The position numbers were made by a program, and so were the translations under genes. Positions 18,031 through 26,011 of a stretch of DNA of 64,000 nucleotides are shown here, in pieces. How positions within the stretch are numbered: position 1 is the stretch's first letter; each line of letters begins with the position of its first letter. Below the pieces are notes generated by a model. That model made no database searches, was not told the origin of the DNA, and worked only from the letters and a program-made list of their open reading frames with translations. Source of the DNA: Rhizobium tropici CIAT 899 (lineage in GTDB: Bacteria > Pseudomonadota > Alphaproteobacteria > Rhizobiales > Rhizobiaceae); the NCBI RefSeq assembly GCF_000330885.1, contig NC_020059.1, positions 2,965,001-3,029,000 of the forward strand. Direction: 5' to 3'.

Positions 18031-18082
18031 TGAGAGCAGCCGCGACCAAAAACCGCTGCACGCCTTTCGCGATCATGCTCTA
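18031..18082 (-). repeat. rhizobial intergenic repeat (GCATGATCGCG type), copy 3
   Basis: Read on the minus strand it gives GAGCATGATCGCGAAAGG then GTGCAGCGGTTTTTGG and GAGCAGCC/GGCTGCTC-like ends, related to the copy at 7328-7430. It lies directly upstream of the small membrane protein gene. Confidence 0.55.
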
Positions 18083-18228
18083 ATCGTCATACGACGGACA
18101 TTTTTCCGCGCCAACAGACTGTTTCTACACGCCGATAGCGGCAATCCGGGACACAATCAATAGCGAATACAGGCAGGGTGCAATCCTGCCTTTCGGCTCC
18201 CAAACGGAGCCGCGTGAAGGTGGGGAGC

Positions 18229-19503
18229 ATGAAAAGAAACATATTGCCGGTACTCGCTCTGCTGTTCGGCACGCTGTTCCTGTTTACCGGCAACGGCCTG
18301 CACAGCCTGCTGCTGCCTGTGCGCGGCACGGCCGAAGGCTATGCGACGACGACGCTCGGCCTGCTCGGCACGACGTGGGCGACGGGCTTCGTGCTCGGTT
18401 GCCTGACGGCGCCGAAACTGGTCCGACGTATCGGCCATGTGCGCGCCTTTTCGGGCTTCATCTCCGTCATCGCCATTATCGCGCTTCTGACCGGCATCAT
18501 CGTCGACCCCATCTGGTGGGTGGCGCTGCGTGCCGTGACCGGCTTCTGCACGGCCGGCACCTCGATGATCATCGAGAGCTGGCTCAACGAACGCGCCACC
18601 AATGAAAGCCGTGGCGCGATCTTCTCGCTCTATATCGGCATCACCCTCATCGGCGCCGTCGCCGGCCAGATGATGGTGCCCTTTGCCGATGTCCATACGC
18701 CCATCCTCTTCATGGTGTGCGGTATCTGCTATTGTATCGCCATGCTGCCGACCACGCTGTCGACCGCCGCCTCGCCGCAGCCGCTGAAGGCCGTCAGCCT
18801 CGATCTGAAGGCGCTCTACCGCAATTCGCCGGTCGCCTCGATCGGTATCCTGCTTGTCGGCATCGCCAATGGCGCATACGGCACGCTCGGCGCCGTCTTC
18901 GGCGCCAAGGCCGGCCTTTCCCAAAGCGATATCGCGCTGATGATGAGTTCGACCATCTTTGCCGGCGCCGTCATGCAGCTGCCGGCCGGCCGCCTGTCCG
19001 ATCGTATCGACCGCCGCTATGTGCTGGCGGGCATGGCGGCGATCGCAGCCCTCGACGGCCTGCTCCTCTTCCTGCTGAAACCCGGCAGCCCGGCTTTCCT
19101 CATCAGCATGGTCGTCATCTATGGCGCCGTCGCCAACACGCTCTATCCGATCGCCGTCGCCCATGCCAACGACTTCGCCGCGCCGGAGGATTTCGTCAAG
19201 GTTTCCGGCGGCCTGCTGCTGCTCTACGGCATCGGCACGATCATCGGCCCGACCTTGAGCGGCCCGGTCATGTCCTCCATCGGCCCCTACTCGTTGTTCT
19301 TCGTCACCGCCATCGCCCATGTGCTGATTACCTCCTACTCGATCTTCCGCAGCCGCATGCGCGCCGCCAAGCCGGCGGGCGATCGCGACGCCTACACGAC
19401 CATGCCATCGGCCAACGCGCAGATGATCACGCCGGAGAGCATGGCGCTGGCGCGCAGCGAGACTTCAAAAAAGGACGATATAACTGTAGATTACGGCACC
19501 TGA
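18229..19503 (+). CDS. MFS transporter, YcaD-like
   Basis: A 424-residue major facilitator with about 12 hydrophobic segments. Residues 1-40 (MKRNILPVLALLFGTLFLFT) form the first helix; the between-helix-2-3 region and RLSDRIDRRYVLAG (a second-half motif A, near 250) are characteristic. The C-terminal 50 residues are hydrophilic. The ATG at 18229 is preceded by AAGGTGGGGAG; earlier in-frame starts lack the family alignment. Substrate unknown. The DUF1192 gene starts 28 bp after its stop and is probably co-transcribed. Confidence 0.9.
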   Translation: MKRNILPVLALLFGTLFLFTGNGLHSLLLPVRGTAEGYATTTLGLLGTTWATGFVLGCLTAPKLVRRIGHVRAFSGFISVIAIIALLTGIIVDPIWWVALRAVTGFCTAGTSMIIESWLNERATNESRGAIFSLYIGITLIGAVAGQMMVPFADVHTPILFMVCGICYCIAMLPTTLSTAASPQPLKAVSLDLKALYRNSPVASIGILLVGIANGAYGTLGAVFGAKAGLSQSDIALMMSSTIFAGAVMQLPAGRLSDRIDRRYVLAGMAAIAALDGLLLFLLKPGSPAFLISMVVIYGAVANTLYPIAVAHANDFAAPEDFVKVSGGLLLLYGIGTIIGPTLSGPVMSSIGPYSLFFVTAIAHVLITSYSIFRSRMRAAKPAGDRDAYTTMPSANAQMITPESMALARSETSKKDDITVDYGT

Positions 19504-19531
19504 TCCCTCTTGAAGGGAAGGAGGAGCCTAA

Positions 19532-19723
19532 ATGAGCCTATTCGATGATGATCGCCCCACGCAGCCGTCCGCCCACGAGATCGGCAGCGACCTGTCGTTA
19601 CTATCGGTCGACGAGCTGAAAAGCCGCGTTGCATTGCTTCAGGGCGAGATCGCCCGGCTGGAAGAAGAAATCGCCACCAAGACCTCCGGCCGCAAGGCGG
19701 CGGATAGCCTTTTCCGCTTCTGA
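19532..19723 (+). CDS. DUF1192-family small coiled-coil protein
   Basis: A 63-residue protein, MSLFDDDRPTQPSAHEIG..., with a short helix and a coiled coil VDELKSRVALLQGEIARLEEEI (residues about 29-50) and the conserved ADSLFRF end. This is the DUF1192 family, widespread in Alphaproteobacteria and of unknown function. A good GGAAGGAGG lies upstream. It follows the MFS gene and precedes the candidate sRNA and rcdA. Confidence 0.88.
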   Translation: MSLFDDDRPTQPSAHEIGSDLSLLSVDELKSRVALLQGEIARLEEEIATKTSGRKAADSLFRF

Positions 19724-19828
19724 GCCATCGTTCCAGGGTGCATCGCCGCAGCCCAAAATTTGGGCGGCGCAGTTCTGGATCAAGACATGGTCAACCGAAT
19801 ATTAAGCTTTACGACATATTACTAGGAC

Positions 19829-19932
19829 CATCCAGATTCGCTCTGGACTCAGACAGTTCCTCCACTTGGCGAATTGGTCTGATTTTTCTCCCTGTTTTAC
19901 CTTGAGAGCCGCTTTTGCGGCTCTTCTTTTTT
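19829..19932 (+). ncRNA. candidate small RNA with CCUCC loop, upstream of rcdA
   Basis: About 104 nt with three hairpins in a row: TCCAGA-TTCGC-TCTGGA (19831-19847); CAGAC...GTCTG (19850-19881), which shows CCTCC (19859-19863) in its loop; and a terminator AGAGCCGC-TTTT-GCGGCTCT followed by TCTTTTTT (19905-19932). A TATTAC box (19817-19822) sits at -10 distance. Rhizobial trans-acting sRNAs with anti-Shine-Dalgarno loops (the alpha-r14 type) have this layout. It may instead be the 3' untranslated region of the DUF1192 mRNA; the family has not been identified. Confidence 0.5.
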
Positions 19933-19967
19933 GTCCTGTATCACGGACCTTGCCGAAACTGTGGAGA

Positions 19968-19982
19968 TTAACCCTTTCTTAA
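19968..19982. promoter_or_regulatory. CtrA-type binding box upstream of rcdA
   Basis: TTAA-CCCTTTC-TTAA is an exact TTAA-N7-TTAA full site, 126 bases before the rcdA start. This matches the consensus for the alphaproteobacterial cell-cycle regulator CtrA. In Caulobacter rcdA is a CtrA target and RcdA is needed for CtrA proteolysis, so a feedback loop is plausible here. Confidence 0.6.
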
Positions 19983-20107
19983 GAATCGCCTTGCGAATTT
20001 CAGTTAAAACAACCATCTTAAAGTCATAAAAGCGGATGCCGAAAGCTCTTAGGGACTTGACCGGCCTTTCCTGAACAAAAGTGTTGCGTGAAGCAGGGAT
20101 TTATTCG

Positions 20108-20623
20108 ATGTCGGAACTTGGATTGAACACGATCAGCTTTGCTGGCCACGCCGCATCGTCGGCACAGTTCAGGGCGCTCTATTCTGAAGGCATGTCGCTG
20201 GTCGAAGAAACTGCCGGCTATCTCGACGGCCAGGGCCGCGTCGCTTCCAAGGTTCTGCCGCGCATGGCCTCCGTGCTCTACGCCGCCGAATCTATGCGGC
20301 TGACGACCCGTCTCATGCAGATGGCCTCCTGGCTGCTGCTCCAGCGCGCCGTCAACAATGGCGAAATGTCGCGCGATCAGGTGCTGGCCGAAAAGAACAA
20401 GGTTCGCCTCGACGGCTTCAACGTCGACCGCACGGCACCCGGCTGGAATGACCTGCCGGAATCCTTCCGCGATCTCGTCGAGCGTTCGCTGCGCCTGCAG
20501 AACCGCGTCGCCATCCTCGATCGCGAGATCTATCGTCCTACGGAACCTGCAATCGTTCCGGACAACCAGAACAGCGTCAAGGCACAGCTGACCCTGCTGC
20601 AGACCGCCTTCGGCGGCAACTGA
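20108..20623 (+). CDS. rcdA: RcdA-like regulator of CtrA degradation (DUF1465)
   Basis: A 171-residue, mainly helical protein starting MSELGLNTISFAGHAASS. The segments FRALYSEGMSLVEETAGYLDG, the SMRLTTRLMQMASWLLLQRAV helix and the acidic/basic C-terminal helix match the DUF1465/RcdA family. In Caulobacter RcdA is an adaptor that helps the ClpXP-CpdR-PopA machinery destroy CtrA before S phase. AGCAGGGA precedes the start. A CtrA-type box lies upstream and a terminator follows the gene, so it appears to be monocistronic. Confidence 0.85.
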   Translation: MSELGLNTISFAGHAASSAQFRALYSEGMSLVEETAGYLDGQGRVASKVLPRMASVLYAAESMRLTTRLMQMASWLLLQRAVNNGEMSRDQVLAEKNKVRLDGFNVDRTAPGWNDLPESFRDLVERSLRLQNRVAILDREIYRPTEPAIVPDNQNSVKAQLTLLQTAFGGN

Positions 20624-20649
20624 GCTTCAGACAATCCGCAATGAATTTG

Positions 20650-20684
20650 AACCGGTCGCGCCTGACGTGGCCGGTTTTGTTTTG
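20650..20684 (+). terminator. rho-independent terminator after rcdA
   Basis: Stem AACCGGTCGC / GTGGCCGGTT (10 pairs with two G-U), loop GCCTGAC, then TTGTTTTG. Confidence 0.75.
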
Positions 20685-20777
20685 GGCAATCATCCAATCC
20701 GCAGCAAACCACATGCGGTGTTAAGCCTTAAGTAGAAACTAGGCAAAGCTTGACGGATTCCGCGAAATATCTTTAAA

Positions 20778-20810
20778 AGAGAGCGCCTGCCTCTCTACTG
20801 GAAGGCGGGC
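20778..20810 (+). promoter_or_regulatory. two mutually exclusive leader hairpins upstream of the TetM-like gene
   Basis: AGAGAG (20778-20783) can pair with CTCTCT (20791-20796), or GCCTGCC (20785-20791) can pair with GGCGGGC (20804-20810); both cannot form together. They precede a leader ORF, a layout reminiscent of attenuation control, but no U-run terminator is present. Confidence 0.3.
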
Positions 20811-20842
20811 AAGCCGAAAACGAACCCGCATGGAGGACCCCA

Positions 20843-20953
20843 ATGCGCCGACTCACTTCTCACGAAAATCAAATCCGAAATTCTGAGAAGATGATGAACC
20901 ATGCGCACATTGAATCTGGGCATCCTCGCCCATGTAGACGCGGGCAAGACTAG
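20843..20953 (+). CDS. candidate leader ORF (36 codons) overlapping the TetM-like gene
   Basis: ATG at 20843 has the best Shine-Dalgarno in the region (TGGAGGA, six bases upstream) whereas the long gene at 20901 has only GAGAAG 13 bases away. The peptide begins MRRLTSHENQIRNSEKMMNH and ends at TAG 20951-20953, out of frame with and across the start of the translation GTPase. It is probably regulatory by translational coupling or leader attenuation rather than a functional protein. Confidence 0.4.
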   Translation: MRRLTSHENQIRNSEKMMNHAHIESGHPRPCRRGQD

Positions 20954-22838
20954 CCTCACAGAGCGACTCCTTTTTGATACCGGCATAATCGACAAGCTCG
21001 GCAGCGTTGACGCCGGCAGCACGCAGACAGATAGCCTCGAACTCGAAAGACAGCGCGGTATTACCATTGCCGCCGCGGTGGTCTCGTTCACCGTCGGTGA
21101 CGTGACGGTGAACCTCATCGATACGCCGGGACATCCGGACTTCATTGCCGAGATCGAACGGGTGCTGCAGCTGCTCGATGCGGCAGTGGTCGTCGTTTCG
21201 GCAGTCGAGGGCGTGCAATCGCAGACCCGCGTGCTCGTCAGGGCATTGCGCCGCCTCAGAATCCCCTTCATCTTCTTCATCAACAAGGTCGACCGCCTCG
21301 GCGCGCGCTATGATGAGGTGCTTGAGGATATTGCGACGCAGCTGGCGGTTCGCTCCATTCCGATGTCGATCGTCCATGATGCCGGCAGCAGGCTCGCCAC
21401 GGTGGAAACCGCCGATCTCGGAAGCGATCCGCATTTCTCGCGCATCTGCGAAGCCCTTTCAGTCAACGACGAGCTCTTCCTGAAAGATTATGTTCTGGCT
21501 CCCGAGCGCCTGACACGGCAGAGGCTGGAGCAAGCCCTTGTCGATCAGGTGGGGAAGTCTCTGATTCATCCGGCATTCGCCGGCGCGGCGACGCGGGGCC
21601 TCGGCATCCCTACCCTGATTTCGGCGATCCAGACTTTGCTGCCCGGCCGTCAGCCGAACCATGACGGTCCGGTTTCCGGGACGATCTTCAAGATCGAACG
21701 CGGATGGGGTGGCGAGAAGCTCGCCTATCTCTATCTGGCGTCTGGCACGGTCGGCCTTCGCGACGATATCGAAACCGCAAACGGCCCGGCAAAGATCAGC
21801 AGCCTCCAGCTCTTCCGGGATGGCAAGGCGGACAAGGTCGCGCAGATCAGCGCCGGACAGATCGCCAAGGTCGGCGGTCTTCCGAACGCCCGTATCGGCG
21901 ATTGGATCGGCACCGAAAGCCGGCCAGGCACGCTTCGCCACTTCGCGCCGCCCACTTTGGAAACCCGCATCCGCCCGATGCGCCCTTCGGAAAATGCAGC
22001 GCTCTGGCTAGCTCTGGGGCAACTTGCAGAACAGGATCCGCTGATCAACCTGCGTACCAACGAGGAAACCGGCGAGATATACGTCTCACTCTATGGCGAA
22101 GTGCAGAAGGAGGTCATCCAGGCAACCCTCTCCACGGAATTCGGCCTGGATATAGCTTTTGAGGAAAGCACCGTCATCTATGTCGAAAGGCTGGCTGGAA
22201 CGGGAGGCGCGGTTGAGCACATATTCAAGGAGCCCAATCCGTTTCTCGCAACAGTCGGCTTGCGCGTCGAGCCGCGGCCGGAAGGCAGCGGAAACAGCTT
22301 TGCTCTGGAGGTGGATGTCGGCCAGATGCCTGCAAGCTTCTACCGGGCAGCCGAGGAAGCCACGTTCGAAACGCTGAGGGAAGGTCTTGTCGGCTGGCAG
22401 ATCATCGACTGCCACGTCGTCATGACGGCGGCGCGGCAGAGTTCACCGGCGAGCACGGCGGTGGATTTCCGCAAGCTGACGCCATTGGTGCTTGCATCAG
22501 CGCTCTCATCGGCACAAACGATCCTCTGCGAACCAATCGAGCATTTTCACGTCGAGATACCGGCAACGGCTTTGGCTGGTGTGCACAGCCTGCTCGCAAA
22601 ATCCGGCGCATCGATGAGAAAATCGCTGATCGACGAGGGACTGGCCCGGCTGGAAGGCACGGTGGCATCATCGATGATCCAGACGCTCCAAAGACAATTG
22701 CCGGGATTGTCGGGCGGAGCCGGAGTCCTCGAGCACGCCTTCGATCACTATGCGCCACTATCAGGCCCGCACCGTGTGCGGGAGCGCGCAGCCGTAAATC
22801 CGTTCGACCGCGCCGATTACCTGCGGCGTGTGCGATGA
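20901..22838 (+). CDS. translation GTPase of the TetM/OtrA ribosomal-protection type
   Basis: A 645-residue EF-G-like GTPase. G1 AHVDAGKTS is at residues 10-18, RGIT (G2) near 54, DTPGH (G3) near 75, NKVD (G4) near 128; EF-G domains II-V follow (elongation-factor-like NEETGEIYVSLYGEVQ near 385). It is closer in length and motifs to tetracycline ribosomal-protection proteins than to EF-G or LepA. In this family the protein removes tetracycline from the ribosome, but chromosomal relatives in soil bacteria may instead help with other stalled states. No mobile element or tetR is near, and its base use is like that of its neighbours. Confidence 0.85.
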   Translation: MRTLNLGILAHVDAGKTSLTERLLFDTGIIDKLGSVDAGSTQTDSLELERQRGITIAAAVVSFTVGDVTVNLIDTPGHPDFIAEIERVLQLLDAAVVVVSAVEGVQSQTRVLVRALRRLRIPFIFFINKVDRLGARYDEVLEDIATQLAVRSIPMSIVHDAGSRLATVETADLGSDPHFSRICEALSVNDELFLKDYVLAPERLTRQRLEQALVDQVGKSLIHPAFAGAATRGLGIPTLISAIQTLLPGRQPNHDGPVSGTIFKIERGWGGEKLAYLYLASGTVGLRDDIETANGPAKISSLQLFRDGKADKVAQISAGQIAKVGGLPNARIGDWIGTESRPGTLRHFAPPTLETRIRPMRPSENAALWLALGQLAEQDPLINLRTNEETGEIYVSLYGEVQKEVIQATLSTEFGLDIAFEESTVIYVERLAGTGGAVEHIFKEPNPFLATVGLRVEPRPEGSGNSFALEVDVGQMPASFYRAAEEATFETLREGLVGWQIIDCHVVMTAARQSSPASTAVDFRKLTPLVLASALSSAQTILCEPIEHFHVEIPATALAGVHSLLAKSGASMRKSLIDEGLARLEGTVASSMIQTLQRQLPGLSGGAGVLEHAFDHYAPLSGPHRVRERAAVNPFDRADYLRRVR

Positions 22839-22859
22839 GGGACGCGGTCCGTATCAACG

Positions 22860-22884
22860 CAAAAAAGCCCGGCAAAACCGGGCT
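22860..22884 (-). terminator. terminator of rpmE
   Basis: On the minus strand AGCCCGG-TTTTG-CCGGGCT is followed by TTTTT. It lies 28 bases after the rpmE stop, and in the other direction may also close the TetM-like gene. Confidence 0.85.
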
Positions 22885-22911
22885 CTTTTCAAGCGGCAAA
22901 TCGCAATGCGA

Positions 22912-23133
22912 TTAGATGCCGAGACCGCCGAAGCGCTTGTTGAACTTCGAAACACGGCCGGCACGGTCCATCAGCTGCTGGTTGCCGCCGGTCCAAGCCG
23001 GATGGGACTTGGAGTCGATTTCGAGGTTCATGACAGCGCCTTCAGAACCCCAGGTCGAGCGGGTTTCATATTCGGTACCGTCGGTCATGACTACCTTGAT
23101 GGTGTGATAGTCGGGATGAATGTTGGCCTTCAT
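22912..23133 (-). CDS. rpmE: 50S ribosomal protein L31
   Basis: A 73-residue protein beginning [19 protein letters not shown], with the L31 core TRSTWGSEG and the basic C-terminal FNKRFGGLG. It contains no cysteine, so it is the zinc-independent (C-minus) form. The start at 23133 has AGGA 8 bases upstream; longer in-frame starts are outside the family pattern. It is divergent from the ABC exporter gene and shares a 114-bp promoter region. L31 binds the large-subunit central protuberance and bridges to the small subunit. Confidence 0.95.
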   Translation of the reverse strand: MKANIHPDYHTIKVVMTDGTEYETRSTWGSEGAVMNLEIDSKSHPAWTGGNQQLMDRAGRVSKFNKRFGGLGI

Positions 23134-23247
23134 AACAATCTTCCTGTCATGCCAGGGTCCATTTGTCGCAAGGCATTGCGGCAACCGAACCGATTGAATA
23201 AATGAAGCCGCAGTCCGTTAAAGGCCACGGCTTCCAATTAAGATGGC

Positions 23248-25128
23248 GTGCCTATACATGAAGGCAGCGGCGATAACAAGGGGCGAAACGCCGAGTCCCT
23301 TGCTGATATGGGGATTGGAGACGACTTGTCAGAAACTGGCCAGGCTGAGGAAAAGAAAAACCGTTCAATCCGTCCTCTCGGACGACTGACGCCATACCTC
23401 AGGCGATATCGAGGCATGGTGGCCGGGGCAATCATATCGCTCGTCATAGCTGCCGTTACCTCGCTTGCTTTGCCAGTCGCCGTCCGCCGCATGATCGATC
23501 ACGGCTTCGATCAAGTCGACCGCGGTCTGATCGACAGTTATTTCGTCGCGATCATGATCATGGCCCTGCTGCTCGCGGCTGCGAGTGCGCTGCGCTATTA
23601 TTTCGTCATCTCCATCGGCGAGCGCATCGTCTCCGACATGCGCCGCGAGGTCTTCGACCACGTCACGCGGCTGTCGCCCTCCTTCTTCGATGTCAATCAG
23701 TCCGGCGAGATCGTCTCGCGGCTGACGGCCGATACCACGCAGATCAAGTCCGCCGTCGGCGCCACGGCCTCGGTCGCGCTGCGCAACCTGATCCTCTGTC
23801 TTGGCGCCGTGATCATGATGATCGTTACCAGCCCGAAGCTCTCCAGCATCGTCCTGATCGCGATCCCGATCATCGTCCTGCCGCTGGTCAGTTTCGGTCG
23901 CTCCGTGCGCAAGCGCTCGCGGGCCGCACAGGAGACGTTGGCGCAGGCATCGGCCTATGCCAACGAGACCATCGCGGCCAACCGCACCATTCAGGCCTAT
24001 AATGGCGAAGACGCCGCCGCGCAGCGCTATGGCAGCGCCGTCGAGGATGCCTATCAGGCGGCACGCGCCGCGATCAAATCCCGCTCGCTGCTGACGGGCT
24101 TCGCCATTGCCATGGTCTTCGGCAGCATCGTCGCCGTCCTTTGGGTCGGTGCGCAGAATGTTCTCGCCGGCACGATGTCGGCCGGCACGCTCGGTCAGTT
24201 CCTCCTCTATTCCGTCATCGCCGGCTCCTCGCTGGGCTCGCTGTCGGAGGTCTGGGGCGAGCTCTCCCAGGCCGCGGGTGCTGCCGATCGCCTGGGCGAG
24301 CTCCTTGCAGAAGTCTCACCCATCGCCGCCCCGGCCAATCCCCTGCCCTTGCCACAGCCGCCGCAGGGTCGCGTGGAATTTTCCGACGTCCATTTCTCTT
24401 ATCCGGCACGACCGAACAGATCGGCACTGCATGGGCTCTCCTTCTCCGTGAAGCCGGGGGAGACGGTCGCAATCGTCGGCGCATCGGGTGCAGGCAAGAG
24501 CACCATCTTTTCGCTGCTGCTGCGCTTCTACGATCCGCAGAAGGGCCGCGTTGCCCTGGATGGTGTCGATGCGCGCGACGTGCTGCCGGATGCCTTGCGT
24601 GAGCGCGTCGCCATCGTTCCTCAGGACACGACGATCTTTGCCGCCTCCATTCATGACAATATCGCCTTCGGCCGCCCGGGCGCCTCGCGCGACGAAGTGC
24701 GCGCCGCCGCGATTGCCGCGCAGGCGGACGAGTTCATTTCCCGCCTCGAAATGGGCTATGATACGCAGGTCGGCGAACGCGGCGTCACCCTTTCGGGCGG
24801 CCAGCGCCAGCGCGTCGCCATTGCCCGTGCCATCCTGAAGAACGCGCCTATCCTGCTGCTCGATGAAGCGACCTCCGCGCTCGATGCCGAAAGCGAGACG
24901 CTCGTTCAAAAGGCGCTGGAGGGCTTGATGGAAGCACGCACGACCCTCGTCATCGCCCACCGCCTGGCGACGGTGCTCAAGGCCGACCGCATTCTGGTGC
25001 TGGATCAGGGCCGCATCGTCGAGGAAGGTACGCACCAGAGCCTGATCCGCCACGGCGGCATCTACGCCAAGCTCGCGCGCCTGCAATTCGATGCCGGCAT
25101 CGAGGACCACATGCTCGTCGCGAAATAG
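23248..25128 (+). CDS. ABC exporter, fused permease and ATPase (MsbA/BmrA-like)
   Basis: A 626-residue half-transporter that should work as a homodimer. After a hydrophilic N-terminus of about 50 residues come six transmembrane segments (about 55-330), then the ATPase: Walker A GASGAGKST near 410, ABC signature LSGGQRQR near 515, Walker B ILLLDEATSALD near 535 and the H-loop (AHRLAT) near 570. Such proteins export lipids, peptides or drugs. The start is uncertain: GTG 23248, ATG 23308, or TTG 23326 with GGAG seven bases ahead are all possible. It is divergent from rpmE, a pairing also frequent in other rhizobia. Confidence 0.93.
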   Translation: MPIHEGSGDNKGRNAESLADMGIGDDLSETGQAEEKKNRSIRPLGRLTPYLRRYRGMVAGAIISLVIAAVTSLALPVAVRRMIDHGFDQVDRGLIDSYFVAIMIMALLLAAASALRYYFVISIGERIVSDMRREVFDHVTRLSPSFFDVNQSGEIVSRLTADTTQIKSAVGATASVALRNLILCLGAVIMMIVTSPKLSSIVLIAIPIIVLPLVSFGRSVRKRSRAAQETLAQASAYANETIAANRTIQAYNGEDAAAQRYGSAVEDAYQAARAAIKSRSLLTGFAIAMVFGSIVAVLWVGAQNVLAGTMSAGTLGQFLLYSVIAGSSLGSLSEVWGELSQAAGAADRLGELLAEVSPIAAPANPLPLPQPPQGRVEFSDVHFSYPARPNRSALHGLSFSVKPGETVAIVGASGAGKSTIFSLLLRFYDPQKGRVALDGVDARDVLPDALRERVAIVPQDTTIFAASIHDNIAFGRPGASRDEVRAAAIAAQADEFISRLEMGYDTQVGERGVTLSGGQRQRVAIARAILKNAPILLLDEATSALDAESETLVQKALEGLMEARTTLVIAHRLATVLKADRILVLDQGRIVEEGTHQSLIRHGGIYAKLARLQFDAGIEDHMLVAK

Positions 25129-25229
25129 CGGGCAAGTCGTCTCGAATACAACCTTGTGGAAATAGTTTCAAAGTTGAGCTAGATTTTCGGCGTTATCCCG
25201 CGCTGACGCGATTCTAGGAGACGTGCACC

Positions 25230-25418
25230 ATGTATAAATTTGAAGTCTACAAGGACAAGGCCGGCGAGTTTCGCTTCCGCTTCAAGGCCTCGAACGGCGA
25301 AACCATGTTCGGTTCGGAAGGCTATAAGGCGAAGGCCTCGGCCCTGCATGCCATCGAATCGATCAAGGCTCACGTTGGCGGCGCCGTCATCGACGACCAG
25401 ACCACCGCCACCGCATAA
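25230..25418 (+). CDS. YegP-family (DUF1508) protein
   Basis: A 62-residue protein MYKFEVYKDKAGEFRFRF..., with SNGETMFGSEGYKAKASALHAI: one copy of the DUF1508 unit that is duplicated in YegP. Function unknown; the family is often stress-linked. AGGAG precedes the ATG by 11 bases. It has its own terminator and stands alone. Confidence 0.9.
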   Translation: MYKFEVYKDKAGEFRFRFKASNGETMFGSEGYKAKASALHAIESIKAHVGGAVIDDQTTATA

Positions 25419-25451
25419 TTCTCGCGTCACGCACTCGCTGCAAAGCCATTA

Positions 25452-25490
25452 ACGGCCGGCTGCCCTTTGGGCATGCCGGTCGTTTTGATT
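25452..25490 (+). terminator. terminator after the YegP-like gene
   Basis: Nested stem ACGGCCGGC / GCCGGTCGT with inner TGCCC / GGGCA, followed by TTTTG. Confidence 0.75.
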
Positions 25491-25525
25491 TTTCTGAGGC
25501 GAATTTCAAGAAATCTTTTCGCGAG

Positions 25526-25562
25526 TGTCGAATTCACTCAGGCCCGCGGCTCATTATGTCGA
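25526..25562 (+). promoter_or_regulatory. pair of TGTCGA motifs upstream of the DGPF-ECF pair
   Basis: TGTCGA occurs at 25526-25531 and 25557-25562. TGTCGA has been reported as the -35 element of ECF42-type promoters; a matching -10 is not clear at the expected distance, so this is a weak call. Confidence 0.3.
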
Positions 25563-25667
25563 AGCGGCAGGAAGCCGTTTTGCCAGCGGTGTTGTATATT
25601 CCGGCATTCAGCTTTCCGGGGAGCACCGTCCGGCCGTCATCAAAACTGCAAATGGGAGACCCATCTC

Positions 25668-26006
25668 ATGCAATATGCTTTGATCATTCGAGAAGCACCT
25701 GAGGATTTCAAACGCCGCGAAGATCCGACCTACAAGAACGGCTGGATCGCCTACACACAGGCGCTTATCCAGGCCGGCATCATGACGGGCGGCGCGGGAT
25801 TGACGGCGCCGGAGACGGCAACGGTTGTCCGTCGCCAGGGCGAGGACCATGAAGTAAAGGACGGTCCATTCCCTGACGGTAAGGAGCAGCTTGGCGGCTT
25901 CTACCTGATCGATGTGCCGGATCTCGATGCCGCGCTGGAATGGGCGCTGCGCGTACCGATCTCCCAGCAAGGTTCGGTCGAGATACGGCCGCGATTGCAG
26001 ATGTAG
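25668..26006 (+). CDS. YciI/DGPF-domain protein
   Basis: A 112-residue protein MQYALIIREAPEDF..., with the DGPF-type motif (VKDGPFPDGKEQLGGFYLID, residues about 64-83) of the YCII superfamily. Such proteins are usually encoded next to ECF42 sigma factors, and the ECF gene here starts 6 bp after its stop. Molecular function is unknown, possibly enzymatic (YciI is linked to peroxidase- or hydrolase-like activities). GGGAG lies ten bases before the ATG. Confidence 0.88.
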   Translation: MQYALIIREAPEDFKRREDPTYKNGWIAYTQALIQAGIMTGGAGLTAPETATVVRRQGEDHEVKDGPFPDGKEQLGGFYLIDVPDLDAALEWALRVPISQQGSVEIRPRLQM

Positions 26007-26011
26007 CCATC

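Noticed and set aside
20901..22838. Acquired tetracycline-resistance island
   Set aside because: No transposase, integrase, tetR or GC shift around the gene; flanks are core rcdA and rpmE.
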